Origin: Acinetobacter sp. WU_MDCI_Axc73
GTDB taxonomy: Bacteria; Pseudomonadota; Gammaproteobacteria; Pseudomonadales; Moraxellaceae
Assembly: GCF_025562455.1 (NCBI RefSeq)
Contig: NZ_JAHPRO010000002.1
Coordinates: forward strand, 62,001-126,000
Direction: 5' to 3'
Length of the DNA: 64,000 nt
The translations under genes were made by a program, and so were the position numbers. Numbering within the stretch: the stretch's first letter is position 1; every line of letters starts with the position of its first letter. Positions 10,961 to 19,803 of this stretch are shown one piece after another. Under the pieces are notes generated by a model. That model worked only from the letters and a program-made list of their open reading frames with translations. It was not told the DNA's origin and ran no database searches.

Positions 10961-11755
10961 ATGTCACTCACACGGTTATTTCGTGAAATTGAACAGCAGG
11001 AATGGATTGATTTACCTGATGGCTGGTTACAGGGGCGCACGATTTTTGGTGGGCTGGCCGCAGGCGTTTTAATGCATAAAGCGCTGTGTACCATTGGGGA
11101 CGAGAGCAAACGTTTATTAAGCTGTAGTATTACTTTTGTCGGACCAGTACAAGCGGGAAAAGCACGTGTAACCGCTGAAATTTTGCGTCAGGGCAAATCG
11201 GTCATCACGCTTGAAGTACGCTTATGGCAGGAAAATGCAGTACAAAGTATTTTGATCGCCAGTTTTGGTACAGATCGAGAATCGAGTATTCATGTGCGTC
11301 AGGAACCTACAATACCTGCTTATCCTCTCGCCGATCAGTTACCTCCATTACCTTTTGCTAAAATGATGCCTGAGTGTTATCAACATTTTGACTTACGTTG
11401 GGCTGAAGGAGAACTTCCGACCATGGGCAGTCCAAGTCCAGACTTTGGCGGATGGGCAAGGTTTTCACCTGAAGAGCAAGTGAATCGTAAAATGACACTG
11501 GCAGATTTTGTGACATTGACTGATATCTGGCCGCCGGGTGTCTTGAGTATGTTTAAGACGCTTGCACCAGCAAGTTCACTGACTTGGCACATCACGTTTA
11601 TTCATTCTTTAAAAGAGCAATTACACGACTGGTTTAAATATAAAGTGGTGACTGAATATGCTGAGCATGGATATTCTACTGAACATGCCTATGTCTGGAA
11701 TGAACAGGATCAATTGGTGGCGATTTGCCGTCAGACGGTTACTGTATTTGCCTAG
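10961..11755 (+). CDS. acyl-CoA thioesterase, double-hotdog (TesB/4HBT_3-like)
   Basis: A 264-residue soluble protein whose two halves look like the double-hotdog thioesterases. The N-terminal half has GWLQGRTIFGGLAAGVLMHK, the family's hotdog-helix entry, and CSITFVGPVQAGKARVTAEI. The C-terminal half has FVTLTDIWPPGVLS (catalytic Asp region) and LTWHITFIHSL. Such enzymes hydrolyse acyl-CoA to free acid and CoA; substrate length cannot be read from sequence. The gene lies between uvrC and pgsA on the same strand, with 137- and 104-base gaps. Confidence 0.8.
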   Translation: MSLTRLFREIEQQEWIDLPDGWLQGRTIFGGLAAGVLMHKALCTIGDESKRLLSCSITFVGPVQAGKARVTAEILRQGKSVITLEVRLWQENAVQSILIASFGTDRESSIHVRQEPTIPAYPLADQLPPLPFAKMMPECYQHFDLRWAEGELPTMGSPSPDFGGWARFSPEEQVNRKMTLADFVTLTDIWPPGVLSMFKTLAPASSLTWHITFIHSLKEQLHDWFKYKVVTEYAEHGYSTEHAYVWNEQDQLVAICRQTVTVFA

Positions 11756-11859
11756 TCGACACTGTTGGGTATTTCGTATAAAGTTGGGCGTATAAAATAT
11801 TTTGCCTTATCTGAAATGTTGTATCGCCTTGTGGCGGCAATGAGGGGACTAAACTGGCG

Positions 11860-12453
11860 ATGTCTATGACAACAGGACGCATCCTGAATATCCCGAACAT
11901 TTTAACACTTGCACGCATCGCATTGATTCCAGTTTTTTTATTGATTGCTTATTGGCCACCTGCGATTGGGATCAATGAACATGAGGGAAGCTTTTTTAGG
12001 CATCTTATTTTGACTGCAATTTTTGTATTAGCTGCAATTACCGATTGGTTTGATGGTTATTTGGCTCGTGCATTGAATCAAAGCTCTGCTTTTGGACGTT
12101 TTTTAGATCCCGTTGCAGATAAATTGATGGTCGCAGCAGCCCTGATTGTACTGGTGCAATGGCAACCCACGATCGCAATGGCCTTTGCTGCTATTGTGAT
12201 TATTTCCCGTGAAATTACCGTATCTGCCTTGCGTGAGTGGATGGCTGAACTAGGGGCAAGAACCAACGTTGCAGTTTCAACCGTAGGTAAATATAAAACT
12301 GCCTTTCAAATGATTGCGATTAGTGTATTTTTACTCAATTGGCAACCGCTTGAATTGCTGGCTTATGCGTTGTTATATACAGCGGTGATTTTAACCTTAT
12401 GGTCGATGTTTATTTATTTAAAGGCAGCTTGGCCGTATCTGAAACAGCCTTAA
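11860..12453 (+). CDS. pgsA: CDP-diacylglycerol-glycerol-3-phosphate 3-phosphatidyltransferase
   Basis: A 197-residue integral membrane enzyme that makes phosphatidylglycerolphosphate, the committed step to phosphatidylglycerol and cardiolipin. The CDP-alcohol phosphatidyltransferase signature DG-x2-AR-x8-G-x3-D-x3-D is present in TDWFDGYLARALNQSSAFGRFLDPVADK. Several hydrophobic helices follow. The start could be ATG 11860 or ATG 11866; GAGGGG about ten bases upstream serves both. Confidence 0.95.
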   Translation: MSMTTGRILNIPNILTLARIALIPVFLLIAYWPPAIGINEHEGSFFRHLILTAIFVLAAITDWFDGYLARALNQSSAFGRFLDPVADKLMVAAALIVLVQWQPTIAMAFAAIVIISREITVSALREWMAELGARTNVAVSTVGKYKTAFQMIAISVFLLNWQPLELLAYALLYTAVILTLWSMFIYLKAAWPYLKQP

Positions 12454-12460
12454 CAATTTG

Positions 12461-12487
12461 AAGCCTTTCTGATGAAAGGCTTTTTTA
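12461..12487 (+). terminator. intrinsic terminator after pgsA
   Basis: AAGCCTTTC (12461-12469) pairs perfectly with GAAAGGCTT (12474-12482) around TGAT, followed by a T run. Confidence 0.9.
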
Positions 12488-12569
12488 ATGAAACTTTCAG
12501 TGTCGTGCAAGAATCGGGTCGTCAGGGTCTATGCTTTGATTTACAGTAAAACTGAATACAGGAGTGTTG

Positions 12570-13433
12570 ATGATGAAAAATGTATCCTCCAGCCAGTTTA
12601 CTGTGATGGCAAGCATGATTGAATATGCCTATCAGCATTTTGATGACCAACCCAGTCTGGAACAAATAGCCGCAACGGTGGGTTTTAGCCCAAGCTATGC
12701 ACAGCGCCAGTTTCAAGAATGGGTTGGCATTAGCCCAAAAAAATTCGTGCAATACTTGAGTCTGCAACGCGCCAAAGGCTTGTTGCAACAGCGCCATAGT
12801 ATTTTGGAGACTGCATTGGAAACTGGTCTGTCAGGCACTGGGCGTTTACATGATTTATTTGTGCACATTGAAGGGATGACACCTGGAGAATATAAACAAC
12901 AAGGGCAATCTCTACGGATTATTTATTCGATAGAAGCGACGCCGTTTGGCGAGATTTTCATTGCGAGTACCAATAAATCCATTTGTTCAATTCAGTTTTT
13001 ATCAGATGCATTGACTGATTTGACAGCACTTGATGAATTGCAGCAGCGCTTTGCATTGGCTGAGTTTCAGCAGCAGTCAACTCAGTTGCATCAGCAAGTG
13101 ACTGCGTGGTTCCAACACGATTTTAAGTCTCATTTGCAGCAAAAAATTCCACTACGTTTGCAGGGGACACCTTTTCAGCTCAAAGTCTGGGAAGCACTGT
13201 TAAAGATTCCAGAAGGTCAGTTGAGCAGTTATCAGCAGATTGCCGAGCAAATTGGTCATCCCAAAGCGGTTCGTGCGGTGGCCAGTGCTGTAGCGCAAAA
13301 TCCTATTGCATATTTGATCCCATGCCATCGTGTGATTCGCTCTACGGGGATCATTGGTGAGTATCGCTGGGATAAAGCACGTAAATTGGCACTGGTGTCT
13401 TGGGAAATCGCAAAACAGGAGCAAGTAGTATGA
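12570..13433 (+). CDS. AraC-type HTH fused to O6-alkylguanine-DNA alkyltransferase (Ada-like, lacks N-terminal Ada zinc domain)
   Basis: A 287-residue two-domain protein. Residues about 10-100 are an AraC-type helix-turn-helix (SLEQIAATVGFSPSYAQRQFQEWVG, read as overlapping helices). Residues about 115-285 are a methyltransferase of the Ogt/Ada-C type with the acceptor cysteine in LIPCHRVIRS, preceded by the winged helix GTPFQLKVWEALLKIPEG. The N-terminal zinc domain of E. coli Ada, which takes methyl from phosphotriesters and turns Ada into an activator, is absent. AGGAG at 12560-12564 fits ATG 12570 (5-nt spacing) or ATG 12573 (8-nt). The stop overlaps the start of alkB, forming an adaptive-response pair. 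Confidence 0.88.
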   Translation: MMKNVSSSQFTVMASMIEYAYQHFDDQPSLEQIAATVGFSPSYAQRQFQEWVGISPKKFVQYLSLQRAKGLLQQRHSILETALETGLSGTGRLHDLFVHIEGMTPGEYKQQGQSLRIIYSIEATPFGEIFIASTNKSICSIQFLSDALTDLTALDELQQRFALAEFQQQSTQLHQQVTAWFQHDFKSHLQQKIPLRLQGTPFQLKVWEALLKIPEGQLSSYQQIAEQIGHPKAVRAVASAVAQNPIAYLIPCHRVIRSTGIIGEYRWDKARKLALVSWEIAKQEQVV

Positions 13434-14038
13434 CGCTGGATTTATTTGCACCTGATCCACAAACTAATGTGCTGCCTTATGAAGGTGAAGTACAGGATTA
13501 TGGTCTATTCCTCAACCCTGAACAGGCTGAATTTTATTTTCATTATTTGCTTGAACATTTGCAATGGCGGCATGATGAAGCCAAACTGTATGGAAAGCAT
13601 TTTATTACTCCGCGTAAGGTCGCATGGTATGGCGATGCACATTATCGATATGCTTATTCGGGTGTCATGCGCGACTCATTGCCGTGGGATGCTCAGTTAT
13701 TTGTACTCAAACAGAATATTGAGCAATTGCTCGGTGAGCAGTTTAATTCCTGTCTTGCTAATTTATACGAAGAAGGGACGCAAGGGATGGCGTGGCATAG
13801 TGATGGTGATATGTCTCTAGCAGAGCAAACCACGATCGCCTCTTTAAGTTTAGGCGCCACTCGAAAATTTTGTTTTCGGCATATACGTACTAAAGAAAAA
13901 ATTGAAATGTTGCTGCAATCGGGTCAACTCATTGTCATGCGTGGCGTCACCCAACAGCACTGGCAGCATGCGATTATGAAATCACAGAAAATTTTGCAAC
14001 CGCGTATCAATTTAACCTTTAGACAGTTTTTGCTTTAA
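13430..14038 (+). CDS. alkB: AlkB-type alpha-ketoglutarate-dependent DNA dealkylase
   Basis: A 202-residue Fe(II)/2-oxoglutarate dioxygenase that repairs 1-methyladenine and 3-methylcytosine. The iron ligands are HSD in MAWHSDGDMS and the His of QHWQHAIMKS. The C-terminal R-x5-R signature PRINLTFRQ binds 2-oxoglutarate. The start is ATG 13430, overlapping the stop of the preceding Ada-like gene (ATGA), with AGGAGC upstream; this indicates translational coupling. The length is closer to the short plant/ALKBH2-like bacterial forms than to E. coli AlkB. Confidence 0.92.
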   Translation: MTLDLFAPDPQTNVLPYEGEVQDYGLFLNPEQAEFYFHYLLEHLQWRHDEAKLYGKHFITPRKVAWYGDAHYRYAYSGVMRDSLPWDAQLFVLKQNIEQLLGEQFNSCLANLYEEGTQGMAWHSDGDMSLAEQTTIASLSLGATRKFCFRHIRTKEKIEMLLQSGQLIVMRGVTQQHWQHAIMKSQKILQPRINLTFRQFLL

Positions 14039-14055
14039 ATCATTTTACGATAGTT

Positions 14056-14751
14056 TTAACTATGGGTTTCTTCATCTTCCAATGTTTTAGCAATTTTATC
14101 GATATTCAAACTTTTCGCCATTGCATCAAAAATGTCTTTATATGCGCCTGTTTGTAAATATAATTGTTCATGCTCTCCGTGCTCCACGATTTCCCCATCC
14201 TGCATCACATACATATAATCGGCATCGATAATTTGTGACAAGCTATGGGAAATCATAATCACGGTACGACCCTGTTTAATTTCATCCAGACTTTGCTTGA
14301 TTTGCTCAGTGGCAATGGCATCTAGACTTGCAGTCGGTTCATCCAGGAAAATAATCGGTGGATCTTTTAGAAACATACGCGCCAGTGCGATACGCTGTTG
14401 TTGTCCACCTGAAAGCATCAGTGCATCCGTATCATAGCCTTGTGCCAAATGACTGATTTGATCGTGAATAGACGCTTTTTTTGCCGCAACAATTACCTCA
14501 TCCAGAGTGGCATCCATTTTACCGTAGCGGATATTATCCAGAATGGACCCCTGAAAAATATGATTTTTTTGCAGTACTAGGCCAATATGATCACGTAAAT
14601 AGTGTGTATCAATCTGATTCAGATTGACCCCGTCAAGAAAAATTTCTCCTGATTCAGGTAAATAAAATTTATCTAGCAGACTAATTAATGTAGATTTTCC
14701 AGCACCCGATAGTCCGACTAAAGCAGTAATTTTATTCGGCTGTATCAGCAT
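14056..14751 (-). CDS. ABC exporter, ATP-binding half (3' part of frameshifted gene)
   Basis: A 231-residue fragment with a full ATPase core: Walker A GLSGAGKST, Q-loop GLVLQKNH, signature LSGGQQQRIALARM, Walker B IIFLDEPTASLD and H-loop MISHS. The ATG at 14751 is only an internal Met of the original gene, with no good ribosome site. It lacks the first strands of the domain, so it is unlikely to work alone unless frame is restored. Confidence 0.7.
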   Translation of the reverse strand: MLIQPNKITALVGLSGAGKSTLISLLDKFYLPESGEIFLDGVNLNQIDTHYLRDHIGLVLQKNHIFQGSILDNIRYGKMDATLDEVIVAAKKASIHDQISHLAQGYDTDALMLSGGQQQRIALARMFLKDPPIIFLDEPTASLDAIATEQIKQSLDEIKQGRTVIMISHSLSQIIDADYMYVMQDGEIVEHGEHEQLYLQTGAYKDIFDAMAKSLNIDKIAKTLEDEETHS

Positions 14752-15850
14752 ATTGATATTTTTTTAACGCGTGATGCCCATTTTCATAACTAAAATTGAC
14801 CTGTTTCAGTTCAAATTGTCCGTGAATGGTCGGCTTGAGATGGCCACTATCTTCAATTTCGTCATCGGCATTTAAAATTTGAAAGAAGCTTTCTGAATAA
14901 ATCATGGCATCATTCACTTCATCATAAATTCGATGTAGCGAACGAATCGGTGCAGAAACATTATTAAATAGTAAGATATGGTACATGATCATTCCGATGC
15001 TCATTTGTCCTGCCAGAACAAAATAAGAAGTCAGGATAATAATCAGCACAATGCCAATTTGCTCAAGAAAAGTTTTAACTCCATCAAAAATAAAACTGGT
15101 CTGACGGGTATGCATTTGATTGTCAGTCAGATCACGTTGTAGTTTAAGTTGCTTTTCGGCTTCTATTTCTTCACGATTAAAGGATTTAATTACGGTAATT
15201 GACTGGATAATGCCTAAAATACCCTGACTCTTTTTTTCACGACCATCACGTAAACGACGTCGCCATCCTCCCAATTTTTGTGCCTGTTTAAAGGTCAACC
15301 AGAAATAAATTGGGACAATCATTAAGGCGACGAGACCAATCCAGAAATTGGCATAGAACATGAGTCCTAAAGCAATAATTGCACTAGTAAATAACGGTAA
15401 AATATCAATAAAGAAAATTTGTACCAGACGCGTCAGTGAGCCGATACCTCGATCGATACGGGTTTGCAATTTACCTGCCTGATTTTTTTCCTGATTAAAA
15501 AAAGTCAGGCGGTAGGTCAGAAATTTCTCAATAATGCCTTGAGCCAAATCCTGTGAAACATAAATACGCAGTTTTTCACCGTAATATTTTTGTCCAAATT
15601 GTACCAATGCATTGAGAATTTCTTTACCTAGTAAGATCGCTGAAATCGTGGCTAAAATAATCCAGCCCTCGTTCAGTCCCTTTCCTGCTTCGACCAAAGC
15701 ATTAATTCGGTCAACTGCATATTGCAGCGTGAGCGCATTGACCTGAGCCGTAAGTGCGCCAATCAACGTTAAAATGAGTGTGGCGATGACCAATAGTCGA
15801 TAAGGTCGCACAAAAGGGCGAAGTTGTTGAAAAAGATGCCAGAAATTCAT
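14732..15850 (-). CDS. ABC exporter, membrane half (5' part of frameshifted gene)
   Basis: A 372-residue fragment with the six-helix transmembrane domain of a type IV ABC exporter (first helix LLVIATLILTLIGALTA), followed by the first strand of the nucleotide-binding domain (FELKQVNFSYENG). It then runs out of frame into YQYADTAE and a stop. The coupling-helix region RIDRGIGSLTRLVQ and the long loop GREKKSQGILGIIQSI are intact. The real product, if any, depends on frame restoration. Confidence 0.7.
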   Translation of the reverse strand: MNFWHLFQQLRPFVRPYRLLVIATLILTLIGALTAQVNALTLQYAVDRINALVEAGKGLNEGWIILATISAILLGKEILNALVQFGQKYYGEKLRIYVSQDLAQGIIEKFLTYRLTFFNQEKNQAGKLQTRIDRGIGSLTRLVQIFFIDILPLFTSAIIALGLMFYANFWIGLVALMIVPIYFWLTFKQAQKLGGWRRRLRDGREKKSQGILGIIQSITVIKSFNREEIEAEKQLKLQRDLTDNQMHTRQTSFIFDGVKTFLEQIGIVLIIILTSYFVLAGQMSIGMIMYHILLFNNVSAPIRSLHRIYDEVNDAMIYSESFFQILNADDEIEDSGHLKPTIHGQFELKQVNFSYENGHHALKKYQYADTAE

Positions 15851-15943
15851 GTGATCTTTATTGTTGTATGGCTTAGAGTTAATCTACATTAGCTTCAGTC
15901 TAAAAAGCAAAAATAAGATATTCAAGAGGGTGTTATGTAACAA

Positions 15944-15977
15944 GAAAAAAGCCCATGAGATTAACATGAGCTTTTTA
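15944..15977 (-). terminator. terminator hairpin downstream of the IclR gene
   Basis: AAGCCCATG (15949-15957) pairs with CATGAGCTT (15965-15973) with one mismatch. It is flanked by A6 on the left and T5 on the right, so it resembles a bidirectional terminator. On the minus strand it ends the IclR transcript before the ABC exporter. Confidence 0.65.
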
Positions 15978-16006
15978 CTCTGAGGAGGAGTATCTTCAGA
16001 TGAAAC

Positions 16007-16032
16007 GGCTTAATTTCATGGAAAATTAAGCC
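16007..16032. repeat. 10-bp perfect hairpin downstream of the IclR gene
   Basis: GGCTTAATTT pairs with AAATTAAGCC (16007-16016 with 16023-16032) around a 6-nt loop. There is no adjacent T run in either direction. It could be an mRNA 3' structure of the IclR gene or a protein site upstream of the exporter gene. Confidence 0.45.
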
Positions 16033-16120
16033 TTAATGAAGAACAATGTCATTATATGAGAATTTGGTTGAAATTTCAAATATTACTACTATGGAAAATA
16101 AATGAAATTTTCATATTGTG

Positions 16121-16915
16121 TTAAATCAAGCTATTGCTAGGGTTTCGTTCATTCTGCGAAAGCGTCAGAAATTTATGCTCAATTTGAGCAGCATTGCTTT
16201 TTAAAATTTCAATCAATTTCTCAATATGAATAAATTCAAACCGATTTTTTGAGGCCACAATAGTGAGTGCCAAAGGTGATTCTTTGTTGGTGGACAGCTT
16301 AATCGGCACAGATAATCCTGAAACATTAGGATTAAGTTCACCATGAGATAAATAAAACCCTTGTTTTTTGATTTTTTTCATACGAGCCAGAAAACTGTCT
16401 TCATCCTGTGCAAATCCCACTTCATCCAATTGTGTTGCAAAACGTTGGTAATAATCCTGAATTTGACGTTTTGGGAGCTGGGCAATAATCACTTTTGGCG
16501 ATGAGCCCATATATACAGGGCGTGGACAGCCGCGCCCGTACGATAGCAAGTCTGTATTGCGAAACACTTCATGATGCAAATCAATACAATAATCACGATT
16601 TAAATGGGTTAACAAACAACACAATTCAGTACGTTCTGCGATATCTTTCATAAAGGGACTACTGATCTGCACCAGTGGATCAGTGGTGCGCGAGATATAG
16701 TCCAAGACTGCAATTTTTGAGCCGAGGGTATAATCACCTGATGTACCACTGATGCGCTGTAGAATATCGGCAGAAACCAGTTCTTTTAGATAGCGATAGC
16801 TGGTCGGTTTGGACAGACCCAGCTCATCACAAATATGATCGACATTAATCACAGGCCGTGATACCGAAAATAAATCCAGAACCGTTAAAATTTTGCCAAA
16901 GCTTGAAAGCGCCAT
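16121..16915 (-). CDS. IclR-family transcriptional regulator
   Basis: A 264-residue regulator. The N-terminal winged helix (about 5-75) has the IclR arrangement ILTVLDLFSVSRPVINVDHICDELGL then TSYRYLKELV, followed by the wing. The C-terminal GAF-like effector domain (about 85-250) has CDLHHEV/GRGCPRPVYMGSSPKVIIAQ and GLSVPIKLS. IclR proteins sense small carbon metabolites, often aromatic acids. It is transcribed divergently from the FUSC-type exporter operon beginning at 17422, which makes that operon the likely target. Confidence 0.88.
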   Translation of the reverse strand: MALSSFGKILTVLDLFSVSRPVINVDHICDELGLSKPTSYRYLKELVSADILQRISGTSGDYTLGSKIAVLDYISRTTDPLVQISSPFMKDIAERTELCCLLTHLNRDYCIDLHHEVFRNTDLLSYGRGCPRPVYMGSSPKVIIAQLPKRQIQDYYQRFATQLDEVGFAQDEDSFLARMKKIKKQGFYLSHGELNPNVSGLSVPIKLSTNKESPLALTIVASKNRFEFIHIEKLIEILKSNAAQIEHKFLTLSQNERNPSNSLI

Positions 16916-17303
16916 GATTACCTACTTTGCTAAAGAACCATCAGAAACACGTGCGGAATTATCTGTTATAACAAATTGCGACACACCTTGCAGTTTAAAT
17001 TAGTCAGTGCTTATTCATTGATCTGATCAAAAAAGCAATACTGAATCAAGCTTAAAATACAATTAATTATCATAATAAGATATTTTGTTGACTATTTTTT
17101 GTTTTTTTGCCAAAATTATCTAAATAAAATATCCAATGAAGAAATTTTCATCAAGTCAAATGCACACTGTGAAATTTTTTCATCCATCTGTGGTACATCC
17201 TTAACAAATGTTTTGACTGTCTTTTACAAAAATAGGTAAAAGCCGTAGTTCTAACTGCTTGTTGAGCGATAATCTGATTATAAAATGATCTTTCTGAGCT
17301 GAA

Positions 17304-17321
17304 TGTAAACCTAAGTTTACA
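17304..17321. promoter_or_regulatory. palindromic candidate operator upstream of the FUSC exporter
   Basis: TGTAAAC-CTAA-GTTTACA is a perfect 7+7 palindrome about 100 bases before the exporter start and about 390 bases before the IclR start. It may be the IclR site. The rest of the 506-base gap (16916-17421) is AT-rich, with no gene that I can support. Confidence 0.5.
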
Positions 17322-17421
17322 GCAGGTGGCGGCTGTTGTGTGATTGAAAAAAGCATGACATCGATGGATGATGTGTAGAGATTAGGCACTCACTAGGGAA
17401 TACTGGTTTTGAGATCAATTC

Positions 17422-19512
17422 ATGTTATTTAAACAGATACTGGCGTTTAGACCATCGCGCATGGATTTGATTTTTGCGATCAAAACCTTTATCGCGATGA
17501 TGCTGGCTTTGTATACCGCATTTGTTCTGGATTTAACTTATCCCATGTGGGCAGCTGGTACGGTGGTGATTATTGCACAGCCTTATGCGGGGATGGTGTC
17601 ATCCAAAGCCTTGTATCGTCTGACGGGTACTATAATGGGCGGAATATTAGCCATTTTCTTTACGCCGCATTTAATTGATATGCCGATTTTATTTACTTGT
17701 ATTCTGTCGGTTTGGGTTGGCTTTTGTTTATATATTTCTTTACTGGATCGTACTCCACGAAGTTATGTGTTTATGTTGGCGGGTTATACCACGGTCATGA
17801 TTGCCTGTAGCTCGATTTATAATATTGATAGTCATAGTGTTTTTGATATGGCTTTAAGTCGGGTACTAGAAATTTCAATTGCAGTGATTTGTAGTGCAGT
17901 GGTCTCAGCTACGATTTTTCCTGCACATTTAGGGTCACAGCTTCAGCAACGTGTCCAAAAAACTTTGGACGATACCCGTGATGTATTCACCAGCATTTTG
18001 ACTGATCAGCAACATAGCCAGAGTTATACTCAGCTATTGGGAAATATTGCCCGTGATACCACTGATATCCATGGTCTTGCAGTACATCTGGCCTATGAAA
18101 GTGGTGAGTTGCATGGCATGACCAAACCGATACAGGAGTTACTGCATCAGGAAAGTATGGTTGTTGCGAATCTGGTCTCGATGTCAGAACGAATTTTTCA
18201 ATTAGATCAGATTGATCAGCATTATCGACAGGGATTAAGTCAACTCCATCATGATGTGGTCAGTTTTTTACGTGCTCAGACGAATATTGAAGAAACTCAG
18301 TTAAACCATCTGCCAGCAGATTTCGAGTCGGATTTTGAGCATTTATTTGCACTAAGTCAGCCTCAACAAGAAATTATGCTAGATGCTTTGAAAATGGATA
18401 TTCGCCATTTTATCCAAAATGTCATGGCGGTGAAGCTGTTGTGGGAATTGATTCAAAAAGGCGAAAAACGTATTCCTGATGTCATCGCGACAATTACTAC
18501 GCAATATCCGAGCCTACATCGTGATCATGGTATCGCAGTACGTAGTTCGATTGCTGCGGGTGTTGCAACAGCCACTTCATTTTTACTGTGGATTTATACA
18601 GGATGGCATGCAGGATATATGATGGCTCAGTTGACAGCAGTCAGTGCCTGTATTCTGGCCACACTGGATAATCCCATTCCGGCATTAAAAACATTTATAC
18701 GTGGATCCGTATATGCTGCGATTTTAACCATTTTCTATGCCTTTGTGATTATGCCGCAAGTGCGTGAGTTCTGGCAGTTGGGCGTAGTGTTGGCACCTTT
18801 GGTTATTTATCTGGCCAGTATGTTCCCCACACCCATGCTTATGATGTTGGCTTTGCCGATGTTGATTAACTTTATCATGAGTTTGAATCTACAAAACCGT
18901 TATGCGATGGATGCTGTGATTTTAATGGATACTGCAATGGCAGGGGTGGTCGGGCCAATCATTTCTATTTTGGCAATTTATTTTATCCGTGCTATGTCGC
19001 CAGAAACGAGTGCGCGTCGGATTCTGAGTCTGCATTATCGTGCTTTAAAAGAAGCTTTGTATATTCCTTATGGTTCAGAATTCAGGATTCATCTGCGTAG
19101 TATGTTAGATCGGATTGGGGTATTAAACACTAAACTGGTTCAGTCTGATGAGTTAAAGCATGCCATGAATCTGGCATTGATTGAAACTAGTGCGGTGGTC
19201 AACCTGAGTCGGATTGCCGAGTTAAGCCAAAATAATAAAACGTTGCCCGAGCTAAAACAGGCATTAAAGCATTTACAACAGTTATTGGAAGCTAGTTTTC
19301 GTGATCAGGAAAAGCATATTGCGTTGAATATGGTTCTAAAAGATAAAGTATTGGCACAAATAGACTATATTGAAACACTGGTGCTCAATGAACCAGATAT
19401 TGAAGTAAAACATCGGATTCAAATGGGTATGAATAATATTCGTAGTAGCATTTTCCATGTACAAAAAAATGGCGAAGACCATCAAGCGTTAGATGGAGCT
19501 GTACATGGGTGA
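17422..19512 (+). CDS. FUSC-family (AaeB-like) inner-membrane exporter
   Basis: A 696-residue membrane protein with the FUSC architecture: about five or six helices at the N-terminus (residues 15-175), a long cytoplasmic helical stretch (about 180-370), a second helix bundle (about 375-520, WIYTGWHAGYMMAQLTAVSACILATLDNP in part), and a soluble C-terminal tail. This matches AaeB, the exporter of p-hydroxybenzoate-type aromatic acids. The following DUF1656 and HlyD genes complete the set. Its stop overlaps the DUF1656 start. Confidence 0.88.
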   Translation: MLFKQILAFRPSRMDLIFAIKTFIAMMLALYTAFVLDLTYPMWAAGTVVIIAQPYAGMVSSKALYRLTGTIMGGILAIFFTPHLIDMPILFTCILSVWVGFCLYISLLDRTPRSYVFMLAGYTTVMIACSSIYNIDSHSVFDMALSRVLEISIAVICSAVVSATIFPAHLGSQLQQRVQKTLDDTRDVFTSILTDQQHSQSYTQLLGNIARDTTDIHGLAVHLAYESGELHGMTKPIQELLHQESMVVANLVSMSERIFQLDQIDQHYRQGLSQLHHDVVSFLRAQTNIEETQLNHLPADFESDFEHLFALSQPQQEIMLDALKMDIRHFIQNVMAVKLLWELIQKGEKRIPDVIATITTQYPSLHRDHGIAVRSSIAAGVATATSFLLWIYTGWHAGYMMAQLTAVSACILATLDNPIPALKTFIRGSVYAAILTIFYAFVIMPQVREFWQLGVVLAPLVIYLASMFPTPMLMMLALPMLINFIMSLNLQNRYAMDAVILMDTAMAGVVGPIISILAIYFIRAMSPETSARRILSLHYRALKEALYIPYGSEFRIHLRSMLDRIGVLNTKLVQSDELKHAMNLALIETSAVVNLSRIAELSQNNKTLPELKQALKHLQQLLEASFRDQEKHIALNMVLKDKVLAQIDYIETLVLNEPDIEVKHRIQMGMNNIRSSIFHVQKNGEDHQALDGAVHG

Positions 19513-19711
19513 GTTCAATTTGTATGGCGTTTATGTGCCGACATTGTTGATTCAGGCGATTTTGGCCTATCTATTATTCAAGCTCGTGACTTTGGTGAGC
19601 AATCGATGGATTGCTGCGGGGTGGATTGGATTTCCAGGCATTTTTAATTTAAGTCTATATGTGTTGATGTTGATGCTTGTACATTGGATATTTTTGGCGA
19701 TTCAGACGTAA
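19505..19711 (+). CDS. DUF1656 (AaeX-like) small membrane protein
   Basis: A 68-residue protein, almost entirely two hydrophobic helices (VPTLLIQAILAYLLFKLVT and LSLYVLMLMLVHWIFLAI). I choose ATG 19505, which overlaps the FUSC stop, because GGAG lies 6 bases upstream; an in-frame ATG at 19493 has no such site. DUF1656 proteins nearly always sit between FUSC and HlyD components of aromatic-acid efflux pumps. The exact role is unknown. Confidence 0.85.
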   Translation: MGEFNLYGVYVPTLLIQAILAYLLFKLVTLVSNRWIAAGWIGFPGIFNLSLYVLMLMLVHWIFLAIQT

Positions 19712-19803
19712 TATCTAAACCGTATCTAAAATCAATGTACGCTCTATGACGTGATTCACATCAGTTTTAACGAAAGTTTAAGGCGAAATTTAAGGTAAGC
19801 AAC

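Larger units (their letters stand above)
14056..15850 (-). pseudogene. ABC exporter (MsbA/MDR-like, TMD-NBD) interrupted by a +1-base frameshift
   Basis: Two overlapping minus-strand ORFs together make one normal half-size ABC exporter of about 597 residues. The first ends ...NGHHALKKYQYADTAE and the second begins MLIQPNKITALVG. If one A is removed from the seven-A run (T7 at 14759-14765 on the plus strand), the reading becomes HHALKNINMLIQPNK, as expected for the strand that enters the nucleotide-binding domain. The span is 1795 bases, exactly one more than a multiple of three. Causes could be a true inactivating indel, a slippage-prone (phase-variable) run, transcriptional slippage restoring the frame, or a sequencing error. 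Confidence 0.85.

Noticed and set aside
14732..14770. Programmed -1 ribosomal frameshift at the A7 run
   Set aside because: The -1 frame reaches a stop within a few codons. Only loss of one base or a +1 shift restores the exporter, and no stimulator structure was evident.
17201..17389. 62-codon minus-strand ORF in the IclR/FUSC gap
   Set aside because: No ribosome site, atypical composition, and it overlaps the palindromic operator candidate.
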